DNA from: Paludibacter propionicigenes
Lineage (GTDB): Bacteria; Bacteroidota; Bacteroidia; Bacteroidales; JAFGXI01
DNA: 38,118 nucleotides
Assembly: GCA_020721655.1 (NCBI GenBank)
Contig: DYMG01000012.1
Span: 1-38,118 of the forward strand
Reading direction: 5' to 3'
In this document: positions 7,674-15,672 of the stretch, in pieces
How the letters are laid out: each line of letters begins with the position of its first letter
How positions within the stretch are numbered: position 1 is the stretch's first letter
Position numbers and translations under genes: made by a program
The notes under the pieces: model-generated
What the model was told of the DNA's origin: nothing
Seen by the model: the letters and a program-made list of their open reading frames with translations, nothing else
Database searches by the model: none

Positions 7674-9029
7674 TTATCTAAATAATTTTTTAAAAACATC
7701 TTCAACTTTAGAAACAGGAACAATTTCTATTGTATATTTTGAGATATTTAATGTTTTAAAATTATTTTTTGGAATAAAAATTCTTTTAAATCCTAATTTT
7801 TCAGCTTCAGTAATTCTTTGTTCAACCCTCGAAACAGAACGTATTTCGCCTGTTAAACCAACTTCTCCTGCAAAGCAATCGGTTTTTTTTATAATTAAAT
7901 CTAAATCCGATGATAAAACTGATGTAATAATTGCTAAATCTATTGCTGTATCGTCAACTTTTATGCCACCTGCAATATTTATGAAAACATCTTTAGTTGC
8001 TAACCGAAAACCGGCTCTTTTTTCTAAAACAGCAAGCAACATACTAAGTCTTCTTGTGTCGAAGCCTGTGGTAGTTCTTTGTGGTGTTCCATAAACTGCA
8101 CTACTTACAAGTGCCTGAATTTCAATAAGAAATGGGCGTAAACCTTCAATACTTGATGTTACTGCTACTCCACTTACGTCTTCTTCGGAGTGCGAAAGTA
8201 AAAGTTCCGAAGGGTTAGAAACTTCTCGTAATCCAGAGCTTTGCATTTCAAAAATCCCTAATTCCGATGCTGAGCCAAAACGGTTTTTGTGTGCACGTAA
8301 AATTCTATATTCGTAATTTCTATCGCCTTCAAATTGTAAAACTGTATCAACAATATGTTCAAGCACTTTTGGACCTGCAATGCTACCTTCTTTAGTTATG
8401 TGTCCTACTAAAATTATTGGTACAGAGTTAAGTTTTGCGTATTCTAAAAGTGCAATTGTGCATTCTTTTATTTGCGAAACGCTTCCCGGCGACGACTCAA
8501 TTTTATTTGTTTGCATTGTTTGTATTGAGTCTATAATTACCAATTTTGGATTAAAATTTTTGAAATGAACTAAAATATTTTCTAATGATGTTTCACTAAG
8601 TAAATAAACATTGTCAGGATTTTTTGATAGTCGTTCGGCTCGTAATTTTATTTGCGAATTGCTTTCTTCACCTGAAATGTAGAGCGTTTTTGTTATATTT
8701 GAATTTAGTGCAACTTGTAGCAATAGTGTAGATTTTCCAATTCCTGGTTCTCCGCCAATTAAAACCATTGAGCCTTGAACTAAACCTCCACCCAAAACTC
8801 TATTTAATTCGTTGTTATTTGTTGATATTCTTTCTTCAGAAAGTATTTCAACATCGGAAATTAATTTTGGATATGTTACTTGTTTTTCAAAAATGCTATT
8901 GCTGGTAGGTTTTATTTCAACTTCTTCTTCAAAAGTATTCCATTCTCCACAACTTGGGCAACGTCCGAGCCACTTTGGTGCTTTTTGTCCGCAATTTTGG
9001 CAAACGTAAACTGTTTTTTGTTTAGACAT
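7674..9029 (-). CDS. radA: DNA repair protein RadA (Sms)
   Basis: A 451-aa RadA, a RecA-like helicase that promotes branch migration during recombinational repair. The N-terminal C4 zinc finger uses Cys10, Cys13, Cys24 and Cys27. Walker A is GGEPGIGKST (residues 92-101), Walker B VIIDSIQTMQ (about 164-173), and the RadA-specific KNRFG motif sits at 248-252. The C-terminal Lon-protease-like domain (from about 270) carries VNIAGGIKVDD-type and GEVGLTGEIR motifs and lacks protease residues, as expected. All family motifs are present and the length is normal (E. coli 460). It stands 15 bp downstream of the lipoprotein pair and may be co-transcribed with it. Confidence 0.97.
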   Translation of the reverse strand: MSKQKTVYVCQNCGQKAPKWLGRCPSCGEWNTFEEEVEIKPTSNSIFEKQVTYPKLISDVEILSEERISTNNNELNRVLGGGLVQGSMVLIGGEPGIGKSTLLLQVALNSNITKTLYISGEESNSQIKLRAERLSKNPDNVYLLSETSLENILVHFKNFNPKLVIIDSIQTMQTNKIESSPGSVSQIKECTIALLEYAKLNSVPIILVGHITKEGSIAGPKVLEHIVDTVLQFEGDRNYEYRILRAHKNRFGSASELGIFEMQSSGLREVSNPSELLLSHSEEDVSGVAVTSSIEGLRPFLIEIQALVSSAVYGTPQRTTTGFDTRRLSMLLAVLEKRAGFRLATKDVFINIAGGIKVDDTAIDLAIITSVLSSDLDLIIKKTDCFAGEVGLTGEIRSVSRVEQRITEAEKLGFKRIFIPKNNFKTLNISKYTIEIVPVSKVEDVFKKLFR

Positions 9030-9044
9030 TAGTTTTAGAAAATT

Positions 9045-9467
9045 CTAATCTTTTTTAAGCATATCTTTCCATAGAAAAGCTCCGCTTGTGCTTCCGTTTT
9101 CTAATTCAATTCTGTGTAAAACTAATTTAGTTTTAGATAGTTCTATTATTTTATAACGTCCATTTAACGAGGAGTTCATTTTTGAAATTGTAAGATAATA
9201 GCCATTTATTCCCATATTTTTTGATGATAAAGCGTAAATGCCTTCATAATATTGAGTTGTATCGGTTAATAAATCTTCAATTTTAATTTTATATCCGGCA
9301 TCAAAAGTCCAATTTTGCAAGTTATTGCTTCCACTTTGTACATCGTCTAAGGCTTGGCTTTCCCAGTTTCCGGTTAGTTTAGATTCTTTTGATTTTAAAC
9401 AAGAACTTAGTGTTATTGTTATTAAAACAATTAGTAATGAATTATATGGATATTTCAATATTTTCAT
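9045..9467 (-). CDS. Small lipoprotein, lipocalin-like, copy B
   Basis: A 140-aa lipoprotein: signal peptide ending LSSC (lipid-modified Cys23), then LKSKESKLTGNWESQ. It is a clear paralogue of the gene just upstream: both share SCLKSKE, GNWE.Q, W.FDA, a central SKK/SKNMG-G-YY-I block and the ending DGAFLW / SGAFLW. The short-strand layout and the 'tGnWe' opening resemble lipocalin-like domains. Function is unknown. It is 12 bp behind copy A. A TATATTTG element at 9472-9479 lies only 4 bp before its ATG, so any transcript from it would be leaderless; I take this as probably chance. Confidence 0.75.
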   Translation of the reverse strand: MKILKYPYNSLLIVLITITLSSCLKSKESKLTGNWESQALDDVQSGSNNLQNWTFDAGYKIKIEDLLTDTTQYYEGIYALSSKNMGINGYYLTISKMNSSLNGRYKIIELSKTKLVLHRIELENGSTSGAFLWKDMLKKD

Positions 9468-9479
9468 ATCACAAATATA

Positions 9480-9899
9480 CTATTTTTTAATAAATTCGCT
9501 CCATAAAAAAGCTCCATCTGTTTTTCCGTCTTCTTTTTCTATTCTATTTATAACAAATATATCTTTTTTTAGTTTATTAATTTTGTAAAATCCACTAACA
9601 TTGGCATTAGCAACATATAAGTCTTTTATTTGTATATAGTATCCTCTTAAACCCATTGATTTTTTCGACATTATGTATGTGCCTTTTGTTGAGTAAGATG
9701 TGTCGGCTGTTGTTACTGTAACTTTAACATTACTTGCTGCATCAAAAGACCAAATTTGTTTTTCTGTAGCATTTTCAACGTTTTGTAGTACTTGATATTC
9801 CCAATTTCCAACAATAGCTTCTTCTTTAGATTTTAAGCAAGATGTAAGTATTGTGGTTACTAAAAAAAGTAGTGATAATAATTTTATTTTTTTTGCCAT
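9480..9899 (-). CDS. Small lipoprotein, lipocalin-like, copy A
   Basis: A 139-aa lipoprotein with signal peptide MAKKIKLLSLLFLVTTILTSC (lipobox ILTSC, Cys21), then LKSKEEAIVGNWEYQ. Strands alternate to the end, where KEDGKTDGAFLWSEFIKK closes the domain. It is the paralogue of the next gene (copy B), most likely a tandem duplication, since the two are 139 and 140 aa and align end to end. Function is unknown. It has its own strong promoter at 9920-9950, so the lipoprotein pair, and perhaps radA behind it, are expressed from here. Confidence 0.78.
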   Translation of the reverse strand: MAKKIKLLSLLFLVTTILTSCLKSKEEAIVGNWEYQVLQNVENATEKQIWSFDAASNVKVTVTTADTSYSTKGTYIMSKKSMGLRGYYIQIKDLYVANANVSGFYKINKLKKDIFVINRIEKEDGKTDGAFLWSEFIKK

Positions 9900-9919
9900 T
9901 TTACTGTTTTTTATGTAAA

Positions 9920-9950
9920 CAAAGTTAATATATTTTTTTAGAAATACAAA
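9920..9950 (-). promoter_or_regulatory. Promoter of the lipoprotein pair
   Basis: Read on the - strand: TTTG at 9950-9947, 19 bp, then TAACTTTG at 9927-9920, a full match to the Bacteroidota -33/-7 consensus. The ATG follows 20 nt later. Confidence 0.8.
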
Positions 9951-9956
9951 TAACTA

Positions 9957-10445
9957 TTAATCACATTGTTTAAGTATTTTGTCAACTATTTTTGTTGTTG
10001 AATAGCCTTCTACAAAGTCTATTGTTTTAATTTCACCTCCGTATTGCTTTAATATATCGAAACCTACTATGTCTTCAATTTTGTAATCGCTTCCTTTAAC
10101 TAAAACATTTGGTTTTAAAGTTCTAATTAAATTGTATGGTGTATCTTCGTTAAAAAGAACAACATAATCAACAAATTGTAATGCAGCAATAGTTATTGCT
10201 CTTGAGTTTTCGTCTTGTAATGGTCTTGAGTTGCCTTTTAGTCGTGATACCGATTTATCGGTGTTCAATCCAATTATCATTAAATCGGCTAAATTTGATG
10301 CTTTTGCAAGGTATTCTATGTGTCCTTTGTGTAAAATATCGAAGCAACCATTTGTAAAAACGGTGGTTTTATTTTTTTTTGTTTTAAGTATCTCTACTAA
10401 ATCAGTGGCTAATAATATTTTATCGTTAATTTTTTTGAGGTTCAT
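9957..10445 (-). CDS. rfaE2: Heptose 1-phosphate adenylyltransferase
   Basis: A 162-aa cytidylyltransferase-fold enzyme, the separate HldE C-terminal domain (RfaE2). It adenylates D-glycero-beta-D-manno-heptose 1-phosphate for LPS core or S-layer-type glycans. The motif TNGCFDILHKGH (residues 31-42) contains the HxGH nucleotide-binding signature; KGSDYK and the C-terminal EGYSTTKIV match RfaE2. There is no kinase domain (HldE N-terminus), so that must be encoded elsewhere. Its start lies inside the 3' end of the flippase-like gene, an overlap of 20 bp, implying translational coupling. Confidence 0.93.
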   Translation of the reverse strand: MNLKKINDKILLATDLVEILKTKKNKTTVFTNGCFDILHKGHIEYLAKASNLADLMIIGLNTDKSVSRLKGNSRPLQDENSRAITIAALQFVDYVVLFNEDTPYNLIRTLKPNVLVKGSDYKIEDIVGFDILKQYGGEIKTIDFVEGYSTTKIVDKILKQCD

Positions 10446-11466
10446 TGTTAATTTCTAATTGAGATGTGTTTTTTCTTTTGTGAAGTGAAATCATAATTGT
10501 AGAGAAGCCTCCTACTAAAATTACCAATAATGTTTGTGCTTCGTGTGATATTGTTGCAAAAACTAATCCAGATTCGTAAGATATTCCGTATATTGTAAGT
10601 GCTAATGCAACAATTGCGTGATAGGTTCCAAATCCACCTTGAACAGGTAACGACATTCCAATTCCTCCAAAAACTAAGATAAAAAGTGCGTCGGGAAATG
10701 TAAGTTGAGATGTTTCTTTTATTGAAAAAAATGCGGCATAAGTCATAAGTGCGTAAAAAAGCCATATTACAAATGTATGAAATGCAAATAAAAACTTTTT
10801 TTCCATTTTATATATTGATTTTATTCCTTCTAAAACATCTTTTAATAGTTCAAGTAGTTTTCTAATTAGTGATATTTTAGCTAATTTTTTTCGTAATATG
10901 TATATTGATAGTATTATTGTAAGAATTATTAGTGTTAATAGTAAATAAGTTACTAATGCTCCGCCTAATTTGTCTGAAATTGTTTGAAAAAGAGGTTGTA
11001 ATATTTTGTCTAATATAAATTTTCCGAATAAATTTATATTGTAAAAAAACACAAAAACCAATAACGACATAAGTATTATTAAGTCTAAAGCACGTTCAAT
11101 AATAACTGTTCCAAGTAATTTTGATACAGGCACTTTATCTGTTTTATATAGAGCCGAGCAGCGTGTAACTTCTCCAAGTCTGGGAAATGCCATATTTGCT
11201 AAGTATCCTACCATTAGTGCGTAAAATGTGTTGTATTTGTTTACGTTGTATCCGAGAGGTTCTATAGCTATTTTCCAACGAATTGCTCTACTAATAAAAG
11301 CAATTAATCCGAATAAGATATTCATACCTATCCAGAAAAAGTTTGCATTTTTCACACTTTTAATGAAGTTATTTAGTGGAATATCTTTAAATGCGTAGTA
11401 AAGTAATATACCTCCTATTAATAAAAAAGATAGGTATTTTATTATATTTATGATGTTTTTTTTCAA
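10426..11466 (-). CDS. Flippase-like membrane protein, UPF0104 family
   Basis: A 346-aa integral membrane protein of the lysylphosphatidylglycerol-synthase TM/flippase-like family (PF03706). About eight hydrophobic segments are visible, with the conserved SRAIRWKIAIEPLGY loop (about 60-75) and FPRLGEVTRCSALYK (about 94-108), and GGIGMSLPVQGGFGTYHAIV near 262-281. It lacks the soluble aminoacyl-transfer domain, so it is not MprF but the membrane part alone. The substrate is unknown; lipid or polyprenol-linked sugar flipping is the usual suggestion. It sits exactly after panD (no gap) and overlaps rfaE2, which fits a role in lipid or glycan export. Confidence 0.85.
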   Translation of the reverse strand: MKKNIINIIKYLSFLLIGGILLYYAFKDIPLNNFIKSVKNANFFWIGMNILFGLIAFISRAIRWKIAIEPLGYNVNKYNTFYALMVGYLANMAFPRLGEVTRCSALYKTDKVPVSKLLGTVIIERALDLIILMSLLVFVFFYNINLFGKFILDKILQPLFQTISDKLGGALVTYLLLTLIILTIILSIYILRKKLAKISLIRKLLELLKDVLEGIKSIYKMEKKFLFAFHTFVIWLFYALMTYAAFFSIKETSQLTFPDALFILVFGGIGMSLPVQGGFGTYHAIVALALTIYGISYESGLVFATISHEAQTLLVILVGGFSTIMISLHKRKNTSQLEINNEPQKN

Positions 11467-11817
11467 CTATACAATTTTGTTTGTAATAGTATCTGGGAAA
11501 ATCAAAGTTGGTTTAAAGTTTTTAGCTTCTTCAAAATCCATACAAGCGTAAGCAATAATAATAACAACGTCGCCAACTGCTGCTTTTCTGGCTGCTGGAC
11601 CATTTAAGCAAATTTCGCCTTTGCCTCTTTCTCCTTTTATAACGTATGTTTCTAAGCGTTCGCCGTTATTAATATTTACTACTTGTACTTTTTCGTTTTC
11701 AATAATATTAGATGCTTCTAACAGGGCTTCGTCAATAGTAATGCTACCAACGTATTGCAAGTTTGCTTCTGTTATTGAAACTTTATGTATTTTCGATTTT
11801 ACTACTTCAATATTCAT
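11467..11817 (-). CDS. panD: Aspartate 1-decarboxylase proenzyme
   Basis: A 116-aa PanD that makes beta-alanine for pantothenate and coenzyme A. It self-cleaves at Gly24-Ser25 (YVGSITID) to produce the pyruvoyl cofactor. Lys9 and Tyr22 and the ITID segment are as in the family, followed by [17 protein letters not shown] and [11 protein letters not shown]. The length is normal (E. coli 126). It is the first gene of panD-flippase-rfaE2 and has its own promoter (11839-11868). The coenzyme A gene coaBC lies upstream on the same strand. Confidence 0.97.
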   Translation of the reverse strand: MNIEVVKSKIHKVSITEANLQYVGSITIDEALLEASNIIENEKVQVVNINNGERLETYVIKGERGKGEICLNGPAARKAAVGDVVIIIAYACMDFEEAKNFKPTLIFPDTITNKIV

Positions 11818-11838
11818 TTAAACAACTGTTTTGAATTG

Positions 11839-11868
11839 CAAAATTACAAATTAAAAAATTATGAGCAA
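11839..11868 (-). promoter_or_regulatory. Promoter of panD
   Basis: On the - strand: TTG at 11868-11866, 19 bp, then TAATTTTG at 11846-11839, matching the Bacteroidota consensus. The panD ATG is 22 nt further. An all-A/T 8-bp hairpin at 11892-11911 (TTTATTTA/TAAATAAA) lies between porD and this promoter. Confidence 0.75.
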
Positions 11869-11936
11869 TTATTTATTTATTTTTTAGCGAATTTATTTAA
11901 TTGTAAATAAAGTTAAGATTTTTATAAAAAAGATAT

Positions 11937-12842
11937 TTATTCTGTTGCTGATTTTATTTTGCTGTATTTATTAGTGTTTGTTGGGTTTATTTCGATTAAT
12001 ATTTTATATACTATATTTTTTTCATCGGGTGTTGCTTCGGTATATAAATTGGCAAATTCGTCGGCTTTAGCATCAAAAATAATTGATAAGTATGCCATTT
12101 GTGCGTCTGGTTTGTCTCTATATACTTTTTGTAGTAGTTTAAACGATTCGGTTATTGTTTGTCGTCCTTCTACTAATTTTGTTGCCATTAAATCAATACC
12201 TAATCTGTGATATTGATACATAAAAGTTCGTGTACTTTGGTATTTGCTATTTAGTAGATTTTCCGTTAACCAATATCTGTTTCTTTTGTTTTCAAAGGCT
12301 TTCCATCCCGAAGATCTTGAGTTTTGTGCATTTTGAACTATTTTTTCGGATTTTGTAAAAAATTCGTTCCCTCCATTTTCTGAAAATGTATCGTAATCAA
12401 ATCCTATTATTGTATAAGCGTAGTATGCTAATAGTGATGTTATTTCTGATGTATATGTGTTTTCATTAAAGTCCATTGGTTGAAATTCTGTATAAGCAAA
12501 TTCAATATCTGCATCTCTATAATTGATTAAAACAGAGTTGTAGCTTGTTCCATATACTGGTCTGTTCGATTGTATTTGCATTGTGCCTTTGTATCTGTCT
12601 GTTGCTGTTTCTTCGGTTAAGTTTATTTGAATTGTACATTCTATTTTTTCATCTATAGCAAATATTCCATTTGTCCATTTTGTGTTGTTCATAAATTCGT
12701 AAATAGCTTTTTGCAAATTTTCAAATTTTTGTTTATTAGTTCCTTGAATTTGTTGGGCGTTTACTTGAACAAGACATTTTAATTCTTGTGAGTATAAATT
12801 TAAGTTTATAACTAGCGATAATATTAATAGAGTTATTTTCAT
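11937..12842 (-). CDS. porD: DUF4835 protein, type IX secretion PorD
   Basis: A 301-aa protein with a signal peptide (MKITLLILSLVINLNLYSQ) and the DUF4835 layout: ELKCLVQVNAQQIQGTNKQ at the mature start, then FENLQKAIYEFMNNTKW, and the conserved TGSNRPVYGTSYNS-like block RPVYGTSYNSVLINYRD (about 92-108). DUF4835 is named PorD in some annotations of the type IX secretion system, the Bacteroidota pathway for surface and secreted proteins. I use that name from family knowledge; no direct evidence of function is in the sequence. Its ATG overlaps the coaBC stop (TAATG), as in the common Bacteroidota order rpoZ-coaBC-porD. recN, which often follows, is absent; panD follows instead. Confidence 0.82.
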   Translation of the reverse strand: MKITLLILSLVINLNLYSQELKCLVQVNAQQIQGTNKQKFENLQKAIYEFMNNTKWTNGIFAIDEKIECTIQINLTEETATDRYKGTMQIQSNRPVYGTSYNSVLINYRDADIEFAYTEFQPMDFNENTYTSEITSLLAYYAYTIIGFDYDTFSENGGNEFFTKSEKIVQNAQNSRSSGWKAFENKRNRYWLTENLLNSKYQSTRTFMYQYHRLGIDLMATKLVEGRQTITESFKLLQKVYRDKPDAQMAYLSIIFDAKADEFANLYTEATPDEKNIVYKILIEINPTNTNKYSKIKSATE

Positions 12843-14044
12843 TATATTTTTTTAGATATGTAATCTACAATATCTGTTGCAACTTCAGACTTTGACTTTA
12901 ACTCAAAATTAACAAATTTATTGTTTTTGTCTATAATTGTTATTTTATTTGTGTCGTTTTTAAAGCCTGAACCTTTGTCGTTTAATGAGTTAAGTATTAT
13001 TAAATCTAAATTCTTTTTAGAGAGTTTTTTTGAGGCATTTTCTTTTTCGTTATCGGTTTCTAATGCAAAACCAACTAAAATTTGGTTTTCTTTTTTTATT
13101 TTTCCTAATTCTGCGGCTATATCTTTTGTGGGTTGAAGTTCTATATTTAAGTTATTTTTTTCTCGTTTTATTTTGGTTTCCGATTTTATTTTTGGAGTAA
13201 AATCGGAAACAGCCGCTACCATTATTGCAATATCTGTTTTTGGAAATATTTCAATTGATTTTTGGTGCATTTCTTCTGCACTTTCGATGTTAAATATTTC
13301 AATATTTTTGTTTGTGGTGTTTATATTTACCGGTCCGCTAATTAATTTAACTAAAGCACCTCTATCTGCAAATTCTTCGGCTATTGCAAAACCCATTTTT
13401 CCGCTAGAGTAATTACCTATAAACCTTACAGGGTCTATTTTTTCGTATGTTGGACCAGCTGTAATTAGTATTGTTTTGTTTTTAAAATCTTGCTTTTTCG
13501 AGAAATAATTATTTAATACTTTTATTATATTTTCGGGTTCTTCCATTCGTCCTTTTCCGTCAAGACCGCTTGCTAACTCTCCCGATGGTGGTTCTATAAT
13601 AATGTTCTGAAATGATTTTAATGTGTCAATATTTTTTGTTGTTGATGGGTGTTTGTACATATCCAAATCCATTGCTGGTGCAATAAAAATTGGGCATTTC
13701 GCCGATAAATATGTTGTTATTAGTAAGTTATCAGCAATTCCGTTTGCCATTTTTCCAATTGAAGAGGCTGTTGCTGGTGCAATAATCATTAAATCTGCCC
13801 ACAAGCCTAAATCAACGTGGCTATTCCAGTTTCCATTTTCTGCATTAAAAAACTCGCTATACACTACATTTTTTGATAGTGTTGCTAATGTTAATGGTGT
13901 AATAAATTGTTTTGCATTAGGTGTCATTATTACTTTTACATTTGCTCCTGCTTTTACTAGCAAACGAGTTAAAAATGCCGATTTATATGCGGCAATTCCT
14001 CCTGTAATTCCAAGAATTATATTCTTGTTTTTTAATGCAAGCAT
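12842..14044 (-). CDS. coaBC: Bifunctional CoaBC (coenzyme A synthesis)
   Basis: A 400-aa fusion: the CoaC flavin decarboxylase (residues about 1-180) and CoaB synthetase (about 188-400), which convert 4'-phosphopantothenate plus cysteine to 4'-phosphopantetheine. GITGGIAAYK opens the flavin-binding site, His76 (SHVDLG) is the active-site His, and PAMDLDMY replaces the usual PAMNxxM. CoaB shows AGPTYEKIDPVRF, then IGNYSSGKMG. In E. coli the decarboxylase loop is ACGxxGxGRM with a reactive Cys158; here it reads GELASGLDGKGRM, with Ser159 at that place. I recall this Ser form from other Bacteroidota too, so it may be a lineage trait. Operon with rpoZ and bamD upstream and porD downstream. Confidence 0.93.
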   Translation of the reverse strand: MLALKNKNIILGITGGIAAYKSAFLTRLLVKAGANVKVIMTPNAKQFITPLTLATLSKNVVYSEFFNAENGNWNSHVDLGLWADLMIIAPATASSIGKMANGIADNLLITTYLSAKCPIFIAPAMDLDMYKHPSTTKNIDTLKSFQNIIIEPPSGELASGLDGKGRMEEPENIIKVLNNYFSKKQDFKNKTILITAGPTYEKIDPVRFIGNYSSGKMGFAIAEEFADRGALVKLISGPVNINTTNKNIEIFNIESAEEMHQKSIEIFPKTDIAIMVAAVSDFTPKIKSETKIKREKNNLNIELQPTKDIAAELGKIKKENQILVGFALETDNEKENASKKLSKKNLDLIILNSLNDKGSGFKNDTNKITIIDKNNKFVNFELKSKSEVATDIVDYISKKI

Positions 14045-14052
14045 ACGTTTAT

Positions 14053-14385
14053 TTATTCTTCGCTTTTGTCTTTTAAAGGATTTCTAAAATAAACTTGATT
14101 GTCGATGTATTCTTCTAAAGCAATAAGTACTGGTTTTGGAAGTTTTTCGTAAAATCGTGAAATTTCTATTTGTTCTCTATTTTCAAAAACTTCTTCTAAG
14201 TTATCGGTATAAGAAGCAAATTCATTAAGTTTTAGGCTTAATTCTTCTTTTATCTCAACAGAAATTTGATTTGCTCTTTTTGAAACAATAGCTACTGTTT
14301 CATATATATTACCTGTTTTTTCTGCCAAATCAATAATATTTCTAGAAATTGTATTGTTTGGTGCGGTAGTTTTTTTATAATCCAT
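14053..14385 (-). CDS. rpoZ: RNA polymerase omega subunit
   Basis: A 110-aa omega/Rpb6-type protein, as annotated in Bacteroidota between bamD and coaBC. The N-terminal core SRNIIDLAEKTGNIYETVAIVSKRANQ corresponds to the omega fold (residues about 13-42), with the conserved R-ANQI, and helix EIKEELSLKLNEFA follows. Omega stabilises the beta' subunit. It is 14 bp after bamD and 8 bp before coaBC, so in the same operon; the length suits the family (E. coli 91, Bacteroidota about 110). Confidence 0.85.
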   Translation of the reverse strand: MDYKKTTAPNNTISRNIIDLAEKTGNIYETVAIVSKRANQISVEIKEELSLKLNEFASYTDNLEEVFENREQIEISRFYEKLPKPVLIALEEYIDNQVYFRNPLKDKSEE

Positions 14386-14399
14386 AGTTTATTTTATTT

Positions 14400-15188
14400 T
14401 TATTTTTTTATTTTTTTACTTACGTCATCGTATATTCTAGTTGCTTCTTTGCTATTTTTCGTGTTCGCAAACTCGTCAATATAAGTATAATAGGCATCTA
14501 TAGTATTTTGATAGCGTTCTTTTTTCTTTATTTGAATACTTCCTTCGGCTAATTTATAATTTGCTTTAACCGCTAAAAACAGCAATTCTTCTCTGTAATC
14601 GGTATCTGGAAATTCGTTCAATGTATTTTCTAATATTACAACGGCAGCTCTATATTCGTTCATATCGTAGTACAATTTTGAGCTAATATAGGCTTTGTCT
14701 TCTAATTTTTTTCTTAATTTATCAACGTAAGTGTTACAATCTTTTACATTAGCACTTGTTGGGTATTTATTTACAAAATATTGCAATTCATCTATAGCTT
14801 TATATGTGTACGTTTGGTCTAATTCTGGCTCTGGCGAGTTTAAATATTGACAATATGCACTCATATATTCGGCTTCTTCAACGTGAATGCTATTTGGGTA
14901 AGTTAATGCAAAATTTTTGAAATAGTATCCGGCTAAAACTTGGTCGCCCAAATTATAGTTGCAATAAGCATAATAGTAGTATATTTGTTCTGATTTGTCG
15001 GTACCTCGTAAAATTGGTATTAACTCTTCAAATAAAGTTTTTGCTCTGTAGTAATCTTCTTTTTCGTAATATTTTATTCCTTCGGTATATTTTAGGTTGT
15101 AATCTGTGCTTTTTAATAATTTCTGATAATTACCACAAGAGCTTAATAATAAGCTTATTGCAATTGAAAAAAGAAATATTTTACTCAT
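14400..15188 (-). CDS. bamD: Outer-membrane assembly lipoprotein BamD
   Basis: A TPR lipoprotein of the BAM complex, which inserts beta-barrels into the outer membrane. I start it at the second Met (15188), MSKIFLFSIAISLLLSSCG, which gives a proper lipoprotein signal (Cys18) and 262 aa; the first in-frame ATG (15200) would begin about 4 nt behind the promoter element at 15205-15212. After the lipobox, YQKLLKSTDYNLKY is the Bacteroidota BamD signature, followed by at least four helical TPR pairs (YYEKEDYYRAKTLFEELI, then YYAYCNYNLGDQVLAGYYF, KYPTSANVKDC, and ENTLNEFPDTDYREE). Heads the bamD-rpoZ-coaBC-porD operon. Confidence 0.9.
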   Translation of the reverse strand: MSKIFLFSIAISLLLSSCGNYQKLLKSTDYNLKYTEGIKYYEKEDYYRAKTLFEELIPILRGTDKSEQIYYYYAYCNYNLGDQVLAGYYFKNFALTYPNSIHVEEAEYMSAYCQYLNSPEPELDQTYTYKAIDELQYFVNKYPTSANVKDCNTYVDKLRKKLEDKAYISSKLYYDMNEYRAAVVILENTLNEFPDTDYREELLFLAVKANYKLAEGSIQIKKKERYQNTIDAYYTYIDEFANTKNSKEATRIYDDVSKKIKK

Positions 15189-15204
15189 TTTTTTGAACAT
15201 TTTG

Positions 15205-15212
15205 CAAAGATA
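15205..15212 (-). promoter_or_regulatory. -7 element of the bamD operon
   Basis: TATCTTTG on the - strand matches TAnnTTTG; no TTG is seen 19-21 bp upstream. It decides the bamD start: the upstream ATG at 15200 would be leaderless, while 15188 leaves a short leader. Confidence 0.55.
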
Positions 15213-15278
15213 CTATATTAATTCGTAAATTTTAAAAAATTATAATTATTTGACATTTTTTTAATATTTTTTTGAATA

Positions 15279-15308
15279 AAAAAAGAGGTTCGCAAAAACC
15301 TCTTTTTT
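15279..15308 (-). terminator. Intrinsic terminator of HU gene
   Basis: A 12-bp stem (AAAAAAGAGGTT / AACCTCTTTTTT, loop CGCAAA) with a T-run after it in the - direction. It begins 19 nt after the HU stop and is a textbook rho-independent terminator. It also closes off + direction readthrough. Confidence 0.88.
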
Positions 15309-15326
15309 AATTTTTTAAAGTTTTAA

Positions 15327-15599
15327 TTATTTAACTTTGTCAGATAATTCTTGACCAGCTTTAAATTTTACAACTTTTTTTGCATCAATTTTAATTTCTT
15401 TACCAGTTTGAGGGTTTCTTCCAGTTCTTGCACTTCTTTCAGAAATTGAAAAAGAACCAAATCCTACTAAAGCAACTCTATCACCTGTGGTAAGAGCTGA
15501 AGCTGTTGAATCAATAAAAGCATCTAAAGCTTTTTTAGAGTCTGCTTTTGTTAAGCCAGAATTTGCTGCCATTGCATCAATTAATTGAGCTTTGTTCAT
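15327..15599 (-). CDS. hup: HU family DNA-binding protein
   Basis: A 90-aa histone-like HU: MNKAQLIDAMAANSGLTKADS starts the helical dimer body, and the beta-arm follows as GRNPQTGKEIKIDAKKVVKFKAG. This is a canonical HU arm with the conserved Arg-Asn-Pro. HU wraps and bends DNA and organises the nucleoid. It is transcribed alone, with a full-consensus promoter and a strong terminator, fitting an abundant protein. Confidence 0.97.
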   Translation of the reverse strand: MNKAQLIDAMAANSGLTKADSKKALDAFIDSTASALTTGDRVALVGFGSFSISERSARTGRNPQTGKEIKIDAKKVVKFKAGQELSDKVK

Positions 15600-15641
15600 T
15601 TTAAAAAAAATTTAAGTTAATAATAATTTTGTTTACAAGAG

Positions 15642-15672
15642 CAAATATATGGTAATAAAGCAACTTAGCAAA
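15642..15672 (-). promoter_or_regulatory. Full-consensus promoter of HU
   Basis: Read on the - strand: TTTG at 15672-15669, 19 bp, TATATTTG at 15649-15642; a complete match. The ATG lies 43 nt further, a longer leader than in most units here. Confidence 0.85.

Noticed and set aside
10448-10765. Small arginine/serine-rich ORF on the - strand
   Set aside because: It is wholly inside the flippase gene in another frame and has no conserved features.
11892-11911. A/T-only hairpin as porD terminator
   Set aside because: No G-C pair and no clear U-run after it; too weak to claim.
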